Assembly (NCBI GenBank): GCA_017304845.1
Contig: JAFKLL010000014.1
Location: forward strand, 62,001 to 126,000
Reading direction: 5' to 3'
Origin: Solirubrobacterales bacterium
GTDB taxonomy: Bacteria > Actinomycetota > Thermoleophilia > Solirubrobacterales > 70-9
Length of the DNA: 64,000 nucleotides
A program made the translations under genes and the position numbers. Of this stretch, positions 26,046 to 33,591 are shown one piece after another; within the stretch, counting starts at the first letter, position 1, and every line of letters begins with the position of its first letter. Below the pieces are notes generated by a model. It was not told where the DNA came from. It ran no database searches and saw nothing but the letters and a program-made list of their open reading frames with translations.

Positions 26046-27260
26046 TCAGAGCGCGAGCGCGGCGGGCTCCTCGAGCATCGCCTTGACCGAGGCCAGGAAC
26101 TCGGCCCCCTCGGCTCCGTAGAGGATCCGGTGGTCGCAGGAGAGCGTCGCCTTCATCAGCTTCGCCGGCACCAGCTCGCCACCCCTGACCGCGGGCCGCT
26201 CGACGATCGCGCCGACCGCGAGGATGGCCGCCTGGCCGGGGTTGATCACGGCCTCGAACTCGGTCACTCCGAGCATCCCGAGGTTGGACACGGTGAAGGT
26301 GCCGCCGGACAGCTCGGGCGGGCTGATCGAGCCGTCGCGGACCTTGGCCGCGAGCCGCCTCGTGGTCGCCGCGATCTCGGTCAGGCCGATCCGGTCGGCG
26401 TCGGCGATGACCGGGACGACGAGCGCGTCCTCGGCCGCCACCGCGACCCCGACGTTGGCCCGCGAGTAGAGCTCGAAGGATCCGTCCCGGTAGGCCCCGT
26501 TGACCTTCGGGTGCCTCCGCAGGGCGAGCGCGGCGGCCTTTACCACCATGTCGTTGAGCGAGGGCGCGTCGGCCCCGAGCGTCTCCTTGATCCGGGCCCG
26601 CGCCTCGGCGCAGCGGCCCATGTCGATCTCGGTCGAGAGGTAGAAGTGCGGGATGGTGGCCTTCGACTCGGCCATCCTGCGCGCGATCGTGGTCTGGAGG
26701 CGGTTGATCTCGACCGTGGTCACCGTGCCCTTGCCGCCCGGCTCCGGCGTTCTCTTGTCCTCGGCGGGCTCGGCCGGCGCGGCCTTCGCGGCGAGGACGT
26801 CGGCCTTGACGATGCGACCGCCCGGCCCGGATCCGGTGAGGGCGGCGAGGTCGACGCCGTTGGCGGCCGCCAGGCGACGCGCCAGCGGCGAGGCCTTGAC
26901 CCGCCTGCCCGGTTCCGGCTCCCTGCGCTCGGGCTCCGGCTCCGGCTCGGCCTTCGGCGCGGGTTCGGCCTCGGCTTCCGGCTCGGGGGCCGACTGGCTC
27001 GGCGCACCCTCGGCTTCCGGCTCCTCGCCGGGCGAGAGCAGCTGGGCGATCGGGGCGCCCACCGGCAGCGAGTCGCCTTCCCGGGCCACGATGTGGACCA
27101 GGCCCGCCCCGTCGGCCTCGAAGGTCATGTTCGCCTTGTCGGTCTCGATCTCGACCAGGTCGTCCCCGGGCGCGACCTCCTGCCCTTCCGTGACCAGCCA
27201 CGAGAGGATCACCCCCTCCTCCATCGAGTCGGAGAGGCGCGGCATCGATACGTCGATCAC
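26046..27260 (-). CDS. 2-oxo acid dehydrogenase E2, dihydrolipoamide acyltransferase
   Basis: 404 residues. Lipoyl domain residues 1-80 with LVEIETDKANMTFEADG, where the Lys carries lipoate. A Pro/Glu/Ala linker follows, then the peripheral-subunit-binding domain near 120-160 (KASPLARRLAAANGVDLAAL, GPGGRIVKADVL). The acyltransferase domain ends with the catalytic motif SCDHRILYG. The usual form is DHRxxDG; the Tyr version is known from plastid and cyanobacterial E2, so the enzyme is probably active. Last gene in gntR-E1alpha-E1beta-E2; no E3 gene is nearby. It may act on pyruvate, acetoin or branched-chain oxoacids. Confidence 0.93.
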   Translation of the reverse strand: MIDVSMPRLSDSMEEGVILSWLVTEGQEVAPGDDLVEIETDKANMTFEADGAGLVHIVAREGDSLPVGAPIAQLLSPGEEPEAEGAPSQSAPEPEAEAEPAPKAEPEPEPERREPEPGRRVKASPLARRLAAANGVDLAALTGSGPGGRIVKADVLAAKAAPAEPAEDKRTPEPGGKGTVTTVEINRLQTTIARRMAESKATIPHFYLSTEIDMGRCAEARARIKETLGADAPSLNDMVVKAAALALRRHPKVNGAYRDGSFELYSRANVGVAVAAEDALVVPVIADADRIGLTEIAATTRRLAAKVRDGSISPPELSGGTFTVSNLGMLGVTEFEAVINPGQAAILAVGAIVERPAVRGGELVPAKLMKATLSCDHRILYGAEGAEFLASVKAMLEEPAALAL

Positions 27261-28294
27261 CTCGCACCCTCCAGGGTCGCGATCGCGGCGGCGACGATCC
27301 GGTCGGTGCCGGGCATCGCCGCCAGCTCGAGCGGCTTCGCGTACGGGAGCGGGACCTCGGCCATGCCGACCCGCTCGACCGGGGCGTCGAGGTCGTCGAA
27401 GCAGGCCTTCTGGATCCGGGCCGCGATCTCCGAGGTGACGCCGAAGCTGGGCCAGCCCTCCTCGACGCAGAGCGCCCGGTTGGTCTTGACGACCGAGTCG
27501 GCGACGGTGGCGACGTCGAGCGGGCGCAGCGACCGGAGGTCGACCACCTCGACCGAGTAGCCGTGTTCACGTTCGAGGATCTCGGCCGCCTGGAGGCTGC
27601 GGACCGTAGCGAAGGAGTGGCTGACGATCGAGAGGTCGGAGCCCTCGCGCGCGATCGCCGCCAGGCCGATCTCGCCGATCGAGTCGTCACCCGGGTCGAC
27701 CTCGCCCTTCTCCTTGTAGATCGGCAGGTTCTCGATGAAGAGGACGGGGTCGTCGTCGCGGATCGCCGCCTTGAGCAGGGACCTGGCATCAGCCGGGTTG
27801 GCCGGCGCGAGCACCTTCAGCCCGGGCGTCCCGGCAAACCAGCCGTCGAAGGACTGGGAGTGCTGCGCGGTGAGCTGGTTGCCCGCCCCGTTCGGGGTCC
27901 TGATCACCATCGGGACCCGCACCTCGCCGCCGAACATCGCCCCGACCTTGGCCGCGTGGTTCACGACCTGGTCCATCGCGACGAGCAGGAAGTTCAGGGT
28001 CATGATCTCGACCACCGGCCGCTCGCCGATCATCGCGGCGCCGATCCCGGCGCCGACGAAGGCCTCCTCGGAGATCGGCGTGTCCCGGACCCGGTCGGGC
28101 CCGAACTCGTCCATCAGGCCCGAGGTGACCTTGTAGGAACCGTCGAAGAGGCCGACCTCCTCGCCCATCACGAAGACCTGTTCGTCGCGCGCCATCTCCT
28201 CGCGGAGGGCGAGCCGGATCGCCTCGCGGAAGGTCATCGTCCCCGGGCCGGAGACGGCTGCCTCGCCGGGCTCGGCCTGCGCCTGGGCGGTCAT
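27257..28294 (-). CDS. 2-oxo acid dehydrogenase E1 component, beta subunit
   Basis: 345 residues. MTFREAIRLALREEMARDEQ then VFVMGEEVGLFDGSYKVTSG is the standard E1beta start. ISEEAFVGAGIGAAMIGERP, IRTPNGAGNQLTAQHSQSFD and a C-terminal transketolase_C domain (VEVVDLRSLRPLDVATVADS) follow. The second motif is the pyruvate/acetoin type. It overlaps E2 and E1alpha by 4 bp on each side (translational coupling). It forms the alpha2beta2 thiamine-diphosphate decarboxylase. Choice among pyruvate, acetoin and branched-chain substrates cannot be settled from sequence alone. Confidence 0.94.
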   Translation of the reverse strand: MTAQAQAEPGEAAVSGPGTMTFREAIRLALREEMARDEQVFVMGEEVGLFDGSYKVTSGLMDEFGPDRVRDTPISEEAFVGAGIGAAMIGERPVVEIMTLNFLLVAMDQVVNHAAKVGAMFGGEVRVPMVIRTPNGAGNQLTAQHSQSFDGWFAGTPGLKVLAPANPADARSLLKAAIRDDDPVLFIENLPIYKEKGEVDPGDDSIGEIGLAAIAREGSDLSIVSHSFATVRSLQAAEILEREHGYSVEVVDLRSLRPLDVATVADSVVKTNRALCVEEGWPSFGVTSEIAARIQKACFDDLDAPVERVGMAEVPLPYAKPLELAAMPGTDRIVAAAIATLEGAR

Positions 28295-29367
28295 GCGCCC
28301 AGCCCCGCGTCGAAGGTCAGCGCTTCCTCGCCGAACGGCGAGCCCGGCCTCATCCGCTCGAACTGCGCGGCGCTGCCGGGGGCGTACATGCCATGCGCCA
28401 GCTGGTCGACCGAGGGCTCGGCGCTCGCGGCGGCGTGCTCGACCGCCGCCTCCACCTCGGAGCGGGCCTCGTCCTCGATCGCCTCGAGGTCCTCGACCGT
28501 CACCCCGGATTCCTGGAGCCTGAGTCGTTGGCGGGCGATCGGGTCGCGGCCCTCGCTCCAGTCCGCGATCTCCTCCTTGCTGCGGTAGGCGAGACCGGCG
28601 TCGGCCACCGAGTGGCCGCGGTAGCGATAGGTGACCGCCTCGATCACGGCGGGCCGGCGGTCGAGCCGGGCCCGGTCGAGCAGGCGCCGGGAGGCCTCGA
28701 TCACCTCGTCCAGGTCGTTGCCGTCGACCCGCTCGCCATGCATGCGGTGGGCGGCGGCGCGGCGGAAGATCTCGGGTTCGGCGGAGGCCCGGTCGACCGA
28801 GGTCCCCATCCCGTAGGAGTTGTTCACGACCAGGAAGACGACCGGGAGGTCCCAGAGCGCGGCGAGGTTCAGGGACTCGTGCCAGGCGCCCATGTTGACC
28901 GCGCCCTCGCCCAGCTCGCAGAGCACGGCCTGCGACCGTCCCTGCCGCACGATCCCCAGCGCGATGCCGGTGGCGATCGGCAGCTGGCCGGCGACGATGC
29001 CCCAGCCGCCGTAGAACTTCTTCTCGACGTCGAGCAGGTGCATCGAGCCGCCGCGCCCGTGCGCGCAGCCGTCCTCGCGGCCGAACAGCTCGGCCATCGC
29101 GGCCTTGGCGGAGACCCCGCGGGCCAGCGCGAAGCCGTGGCAGCGGTAGCCCGTGACCAGGTAGTCGTCCTGGTCCAGCCCGGCCACGGTGCCGACCGAG
29201 GTCGCCTCCTGGCCGGAGGAGAGATGGCAGTAGCCGCCGATCTTGGCCGCCTTGTACTGCCGTTCGGCCGCGGTCTCGAACTCGCGGCTGAGGACCATCG
29301 AGCGGTAGTGAGACAGCCGCTCCTCGGTCCCTACAGGTGGTTCCTCCGTCGTGACCGATTCACTCAT
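28291..29367 (-). CDS. 2-oxo acid dehydrogenase E1 component, alpha subunit
   Basis: 358 residues from ATG 29367 (MSESVTTEEPPVGTEERLSH), 4 bp after the gntR stop. YRSMVLSREFETAAERQYKA, GYCHLSSGQEATSVGTVAGL, GYRCHGFALARG and GRGGSMHLLD match the pyruvate/acetoin E1alpha family. The ThDP motif reads GEGAVNMGAWHESLNLAALW then VVFLVVNNSYGMG. The usual first residues are GDG, so the metal-ligand Asp is Glu here. A phosphorylation-like loop RYRGHSVADAGLAYRS is seen. Works with the beta subunit at 27257. Very likely functional but with the conservative D to E change. Confidence 0.93.
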   Translation of the reverse strand: MSESVTTEEPPVGTEERLSHYRSMVLSREFETAAERQYKAAKIGGYCHLSSGQEATSVGTVAGLDQDDYLVTGYRCHGFALARGVSAKAAMAELFGREDGCAHGRGGSMHLLDVEKKFYGGWGIVAGQLPIATGIALGIVRQGRSQAVLCELGEGAVNMGAWHESLNLAALWDLPVVFLVVNNSYGMGTSVDRASAEPEIFRRAAAHRMHGERVDGNDLDEVIEASRRLLDRARLDRRPAVIEAVTYRYRGHSVADAGLAYRSKEEIADWSEGRDPIARQRLRLQESGVTVEDLEAIEDEARSEVEAAVEHAAASAEPSVDQLAHGMYAPGSAAQFERMRPGSPFGEEALTFDAGLGA

Positions 29368-29371
29368 GGGA

Positions 29372-30070
29372 TCACTCGTCCTCGAAGTATTCGGGGTGGC
29401 GTACACGGATCTGGTCGACGCTGGAGAGCACCATGCGGAGGTGCCGTCGCAGCTCGGTCTCGGCCCGGTCGGGGTCTCCCTCGGCCACCGCGGCGACCAG
29501 GGACTTGTGCTCGCTGACCATCTCGGTGAGGTAGGAGCTGTCGGGCAGGCTGAGCCGCCTGACCCGGTCGAGGTGGCCGTTGGCCCGGCGGCTGAGCGCC
29601 CAGGCGACCTCGTGGCCGGCCTGCTGGCAGATGATGCGATGGAGAGTCTCGTCGAGCAGGTCGAAGGACTCGACGTCCAGCTCCCGCTCGGCCCGTTCCT
29701 GGGCGGCCAGGTTCGCCTGGATCTCCTCGAGCCCGGACTCGGTGATCCGTTCCGCCGCGAGCCGGATCGCCGCGCACTCGAGCGCCTCCCGGACGAAGGC
29801 GGCGTCCTCGACCCCGGAGCGGCTGATCAGCGTGACGAAGCTGCCGAGCTGGGGGACGATCGCGACCAGCCGGTCCTCGCGGAGCCGGGCCAGCGCGCCC
29901 CGGACCGGGGTGCGACTGACGCCCAGCAGTTCCGCCAGCTCGTTCTCGGAGAGCTGCCGCCCCGGTTCGAGCTCCGCCGTGACGATCGCCTCGCGCAGGA
30001 TCGCGTAGACGCGATCGCCCGTGTTGCCGCCGATCGACGATCTTGAAAACCTGTTCAACGCTCTCCTCAT
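29372..30070 (-). CDS. GntR-family regulator (FCD/FadR subfamily)
   Basis: 232 residues from ATG 30070; a GTG at 30076 is possible. The N-terminal winged helix has GDRVYAILREAIVTAELEPG, QLSENELAELLGVSRTPVRG and ALARLREDRLVAIVPQLGSF. The C-terminal FCD helical domain has AAFVREALECAAIRLAAERI, DETLHRIICQQAGHEVAWAL and SEHKSLVAAVAEGDPDRAET with metal-binding His/Asp residues. FCD regulators repress carboxylate pathways and release on binding the acid. It is the first gene of the E1/E2 operon. A palindrome at 30076-30087 overlaps its own promoter, so autorepression and control of the dehydrogenase genes are expected. Confidence 0.93.
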   Translation of the reverse strand: MRRALNRFSRSSIGGNTGDRVYAILREAIVTAELEPGRQLSENELAELLGVSRTPVRGALARLREDRLVAIVPQLGSFVTLISRSGVEDAAFVREALECAAIRLAAERITESGLEEIQANLAAQERAERELDVESFDLLDETLHRIICQQAGHEVAWALSRRANGHLDRVRRLSLPDSSYLTEMVSEHKSLVAAVAEGDPDRAETELRRHLRMVLSSVDQIRVRHPEYFEDE

Positions 30071-30075
30071 GTGCA

Positions 30076-30087
30076 CTAGTATACAAG
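30076..30087 (-). promoter_or_regulatory. GntR/FCD-type operator overlapping the -10 box
   Basis: CTTGTATACTAG on the minus strand is a near-perfect palindrome (10 of 12 bases symmetric), of the form CTnGTATACnAG. Its TATACT (30083-30078) can serve as a -10 hexamer that ends 7 nt before the ATG at 30070, with no SD in between. The gntR mRNA would then be leaderless and the repressor would cover its own promoter. Confidence 0.65.
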
Positions 30088-30104
30088 TACGTCAGGAAGC
30101 GTCG

Positions 30105-30145
30105 AACCGGGTCCGCATCCCGACTTCGGGGACGCGGACCCGGTT
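30105..30145 (-). terminator. long hairpin terminator after DUF305 gene
   Basis: AACCGGGTCCGC pairs perfectly with GCGGACCCGGTT, 12 bp, and an inner TCCC/GGGA extension lengthens the stem. It begins 19 nt past the DUF305 stop and separates that gene from the gntR promoter. Confidence 0.75.
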
Positions 30146-30163
30146 TCCCTCGACGGATCGCCG

Positions 30164-30808
30164 CTAGTGGTTCATGCCTTCCATGGAATGCCCGGAGTCC
30201 ATGGCCTCCCCTGCCGCCGGCCGAGCGGGAACCCCACCCGCCGGGGACTCGGCGCCGTACCACTCCAGGCGCCAGCGATTCATCTGGTCGATCTCCTTCG
30301 ACTGGGCTGCGACCACTGCCTCGGCGAGGTCGACGGTCTCCTCGTCCTCACCGTCCTCCAGCACCATGTAGGCCATGCGGATCGCGCCCTGATGGTGCGG
30401 GATCATCTGGTCTATGAACTCCCGGTCGAAGGGCCGGGCCTTCTCCAGCGCCGACATGTCCATGTCCATCCCCATGTCGGAGTCCGACATGCCCATGCCG
30501 TCGGCCGGGGCCGAATCGACCCGGTCTCCGGTCAGGCGTTCGTAGATCGAGCCGAGCTTTTCGATCTCCGCGCTCTGGCCGGCGACGATGCCGCGAGCCA
30601 GGACGACCGTCTGCGGATGCTCGGCCTTCTCCTCGGCGATCCTCGCCATCGAGATCGCACCCTCGTGGTGGGGGATCATGTCGGCGGCGAAGGCCGCATC
30701 GACCGAGTCGGTCCGGTCGGAGTCGTCCGAACCTCTGATCAGCAGGAAGGCGCCGACGATCGCGAACACCGTGACGATGCCGATGATCGGGAACTTGTTG
30801 CTTGACAT
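30164..30808 (-). CDS. DUF305 protein, membrane-anchored, Met/His-rich
   Basis: 214 residues. A single N-terminal hydrophobic helix (FPIIGIVTVFAIVGAFLLI) anchors or exports it. Two DUF305 half-repeats follow, each with the H-H motif: AADMIPHHEGAISMARIAEE near residue 42 and DQMIPHHQGAIRMAYMVLED near 133. Between them lies a Met/Asp-rich stretch (DGMGMSDSDMGMDMDMSA), and the C-terminus is DSGHSMEGMNH. DUF305 proteins are four-helix bundles often linked to copper or silver stress. AAGGAG precedes the ATG. It follows the copper operon on the same strand after a hairpin at 30835, which points to copper binding outside the membrane; metal binding itself is inferred from composition. Confidence 0.9.
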   Translation of the reverse strand: MSSNKFPIIGIVTVFAIVGAFLLIRGSDDSDRTDSVDAAFAADMIPHHEGAISMARIAEEKAEHPQTVVLARGIVAGQSAEIEKLGSIYERLTGDRVDSAPADGMGMSDSDMGMDMDMSALEKARPFDREFIDQMIPHHQGAIRMAYMVLEDGEDEETVDLAEAVVAAQSKEIDQMNRWRLEWYGAESPAGGVPARPAAGEAMDSGHSMEGMNH

Positions 30809-30834
30809 TTCTCACTCCTTGGAATCGAGTTGAC

Positions 30835-30856
30835 CGCGTGCCGAGATCGGCACGCG
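30835..30856 (-). terminator. palindromic hairpin between copper operon and DUF305 gene
   Basis: CGCGTGCCGA and TCGGCACGCG are perfectly complementary with 2 nt between. A second G/C stem overlaps 30861-30885. Placed 38 nt after the small-membrane-protein stop, it probably ends or attenuates the csoR-side transcript. Confidence 0.55.
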
Positions 30857-30893
30857 AAGACGCGGGCGGGCGCGTGGGCCCGCCGGGTCCGAC

Positions 30894-31244
30894 TCAATTC
30901 CTGAAGACCTGCTGAGCCGAGGGTCCCTCGCGGATACGGCTTCCGGGGACCGGCCCGGCGGAGGCGACGAACTCGAGCGGAGCGGCCGGGCGCAGATCGA
31001 CGAACCTCGGGGCCCGACGCCGGATCAGCCCGAGCAGCGTCGCGACCATCAGGCCGCCGCCCACCTGGATCACGCCCAGGCAGACCGAGACGGCATCGGA
31101 CATGGTCGAGTGATCGGCCATCTCGTGGGCCATCGGCCCGCTGTGGGCGACGATCACGACCAGCCCGACCAGCAGCACCGCCAAGCCACCCGCCAGAGAG
31201 GCCCTGGCCCTGACCAGGAGGCGTCGGCAGCCGAGCAGGGTCAC
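30894..31244 (-). CDS. small two-helix membrane protein of the copper operon
   Basis: 116 residues from GTG 31244, whose GTGA overlaps the csoR stop. Two hydrophobic helices are visible: LAGGLAVLLVGLVVIVAHSG and, after MAHEMADHSTMSDAVSVC, LGVIQVGGGLMVATLLGLI. The loop between them is rich in His, Met and one Cys, which are copper ligands. The C-terminus is polar (RRRAPRFVDLRPAAPLEFVA). Not a family I recognise. Coupling to csoR and the ligand-rich loop suggest a copper-linked membrane role. Confidence 0.75.
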   Translation of the reverse strand: MTLLGCRRLLVRARASLAGGLAVLLVGLVVIVAHSGPMAHEMADHSTMSDAVSVCLGVIQVGGGLMVATLLGLIRRRAPRFVDLRPAAPLEFVASAGPVPGSRIREGPSAQQVFRN

Positions 31245-31582
31245 GACTTGACCAGGCGTGCGATCGCGTCGGACGCTTCCTTGAGCTTCTCCTCGGCCTC
31301 CGGCCCGCCTTCCTTCGCGGCGTCGACCACGCAGTGCTTGAGGTGCTCGTCCAGCAGCGCGATCGCGACCCCCTCCATCGCCGAGGTCAGGGCGCTGATC
31401 TGGGTGAGGATGTCGATGCAGTACTTGTCCTCTTCGATCATGCGGCTGATCCCCCGGGCCTGACCCTCGATCCGCTTCATCCGGGCGAGGTAGCGGTCCT
31501 TGTCGTGGATGTATCCGTGGGTGTGGTGGTCGTGCTCGGGCATGTCGGATTCCTTCAAGGGCTTGGCGTCTGTCTTGGGCAT
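31241..31582 (-). CDS. csoR: CsoR-type copper-sensing repressor
   Basis: 113 residues from ATG 31582; ATG 31543 (MPEHDHHTHGY) has a better AAGGA 8 nt upstream and is a serious alternative. The four-helix CsoR/RcnR fold has the full Cu(I) ligand set Cys55-His80-Cys84 (DKYCIDILTQ; LLDEHLKHCVVDAA). The spacing of 25 and 4 is identical to mycobacterial CsoR (36-61-65). RMKRIEGQARGISRMIEEDK is the DNA-contacting helix. A His-rich N-terminus (EHDHHTHG) is an extra. It lies inside the copper operon, so binding to the palindromes in front of copZ at 37019 and 37053 would give autoregulated copper induction. Confidence 0.95.
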   Translation of the reverse strand: MPKTDAKPLKESDMPEHDHHTHGYIHDKDRYLARMKRIEGQARGISRMIEEDKYCIDILTQISALTSAMEGVAIALLDEHLKHCVVDAAKEGGPEAEEKLKEASDAIARLVKS

Positions 31583-31588
31583 TCTCGT

Positions 31589-33589
31589 CTATTCCCCTTT
31601 CCGGTCGAGAACTCGTTCGGCGCTGACGTCCGGGGCCAGATCGAGCTTCCGCAGCAGCTGCGCGTTCAGGGCGACCACCACGGTCGAGGCCGACATCAGC
31701 AGCGCCCCGACGCTCATCGGCAGGACGAATCCGACCGGGGCGAGGACCCCGGCCGCCAGCGGCACCGAGATCAGGTTGTAGCCGGCCGCCCACCAGAGGT
31801 TCTGCTTCATCTTGCGGTAGCCGGCCCGGGACAGCTCGATCACCGAAAGGACCGACCTCGGGTCGTCGCTGGCCAGGATCACCCCGGCCGAGGCGATCGC
31901 CACGTCGGTGCCGGCGCCGATCGCGATCCCGACGTCGGCCTGGGCGAGCGCCGGGGCGTCGTTGACCCCGTCGCCGACCATCGCGACCCGTCGGCCTTCG
32001 CGCTGCAGCTCGGCCACCTTGCCGGCCTTGTCCTCGGGGCGGACCCCGGCGAAGACCCTTCCTATCTCCAGCTCCGAGGCCACCGATTCGGCCACCGCCC
32101 GGGCGTCGCCGGTGATCATCACGACCTCGATCCCGCTCCGGTGGAGGGCCTCGACCGCCTGCCTCGACTCGGGTCGGATCTCGTCGGCGAGTCGAAGCGC
32201 GCCGATCACCTCCCCGTCCTCGAGCACGTGGAGGATGATCGCCCCCTCCCGGCGCCACTCGCCGGAGATCGGCATCTCCTCGCGGCCCGCCTCGTCGAGA
32301 ATGTGCGGGCCTCCGACCTGGACCCTCCGCCCGTCCACGGTCGCCTGGACGCCGACCGCCGGCGAGGAGGAGAAGTCCGTGGCGGCATCGAGGGCGAGGC
32401 CGCGATCCTCGGCCACGCCGACGATCGCCCGGGCCAGCGGATGCTCGCTGTCGGACTCGGCCGAGGCGGCGAGGGCCAGCACCTCGTCCTCGTCACGCCC
32501 GGCGGCCGGGTGGATCGCGGTCACGGTCGGCTCGCCACGGGTCAGGGTGCCGGTCTTGTCGAAGAGGACGGCGTCGACCGTGCGCATGCTCTCCAGCGCG
32601 AGACGGTCCTTGATCAGCACGCCGCCGCGCGCCGCCCGTTCGGTGGCGATCGAGACGACCAGCGGGATCGCCAGTCCGAGCGCATGCGGGCAGGCGATCA
32701 CCAGCACGGTGATGCTGCGGGCGACGGCGTCGTCGGGCAGGCCGACCAGCACCCAGACCAGGGCGGTGATCACGGCCGAGGCCAGCGCGAACCAGAAGAG
32801 CAGGGCGGCCGCCCTGTCGGCGAGCCGCTGGGCATGCGAGGAGGATGCCTGGGCGTCGGCGACCAGGCGCTGGATCCCGGCCAGGGCCGTGTCCTCGCCG
32901 GTCGCGGTGACCTCCACCCTGACCCCGGAATCGGTGGCGACGGTGCCGGCCACGACCGGGTCGTTCACCTCGCGGCGGACCGGCCTCGACTCGCCGGTGA
33001 CCATCGACTCGTCCATGCTGGCCGTGCCGTCGACGATCCGGCCGTCGGCCGGGACCGAGGCCCCCGGGCGCACCAGGACGACGTCGCCGACCCGGAGCCG
33101 ATCCGGGCTGACCTTGACGATCTCGTCGCCTTCGACCCGCTCGGCCTCGTCGGGCAAGAGCGCCGCCAGCGAGTCCAGGGCCGAGGTGGTCTGGGCCAGC
33201 GACCGCATCTCGATCCAGTGGCCCAGCAGCATGATCACGACCAGCAGCGCCAGCTCCCACCAGAAGTTCAGCTCCGAGTCGAGCAGGTCGAGGCTGGACC
33301 CCCAAGAGGCGACGAAGGCGACCGTGATCGCCAGCGCGATCAGCACCATCATCCCCGGCTGGCGGGAGCGGATCTCCCCCACCGCGCCGGTCAGGAACGG
33401 CTGGCCGCCCCAGAAGTAGATGACCGTGCCGAGGACCGGCGAGATCCACTCGACCCATTCGCCTCCGGGCAGCTCGTAGCCGAGGAGGTGGGCGAACATC
33501 TCGCTGAAGAACACCGTCGGCACGGCGAACACGAGCATGACCCAGAAGAGCCGCCGGAACTCCGATACGTGATCGTGGTGATGGTGCAT
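31589..33589 (-). CDS. CopB-like P1B-type ATPase (CPH motif)
   Basis: 666 residues from ATG 33589. His-rich N-terminus MHHHHDHVSEF and no Cys-type HMA domain. TGES actuator motif, transmembrane metal site IACPHALGLAIP, phosphorylation site DKTGT, nucleotide domain SEHPLARAIVGVAEDRG (HP motif) and the [16 protein letters not shown] hinge are all present. The last TM pair is NLWWAAGYNLISVPLAAG. CPH with a His-rich terminus marks the P1B-3 (CopB) class, exporting Cu(II) or Cu(I). It starts 2 bp after copA and stops 6 bp before csoR. A much longer open frame upstream of 33589 is only the antisense-free second frame of copA. Confidence 0.94.
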   Translation of the reverse strand: MHHHHDHVSEFRRLFWVMLVFAVPTVFFSEMFAHLLGYELPGGEWVEWISPVLGTVIYFWGGQPFLTGAVGEIRSRQPGMMVLIALAITVAFVASWGSSLDLLDSELNFWWELALLVVIMLLGHWIEMRSLAQTTSALDSLAALLPDEAERVEGDEIVKVSPDRLRVGDVVLVRPGASVPADGRIVDGTASMDESMVTGESRPVRREVNDPVVAGTVATDSGVRVEVTATGEDTALAGIQRLVADAQASSSHAQRLADRAAALLFWFALASAVITALVWVLVGLPDDAVARSITVLVIACPHALGLAIPLVVSIATERAARGGVLIKDRLALESMRTVDAVLFDKTGTLTRGEPTVTAIHPAAGRDEDEVLALAASAESDSEHPLARAIVGVAEDRGLALDAATDFSSSPAVGVQATVDGRRVQVGGPHILDEAGREEMPISGEWRREGAIILHVLEDGEVIGALRLADEIRPESRQAVEALHRSGIEVVMITGDARAVAESVASELEIGRVFAGVRPEDKAGKVAELQREGRRVAMVGDGVNDAPALAQADVGIAIGAGTDVAIASAGVILASDDPRSVLSVIELSRAGYRKMKQNLWWAAGYNLISVPLAAGVLAPVGFVLPMSVGALLMSASTVVVALNAQLLRKLDLAPDVSAERVLDRKGE

Positions 33590-33591
33590 GT

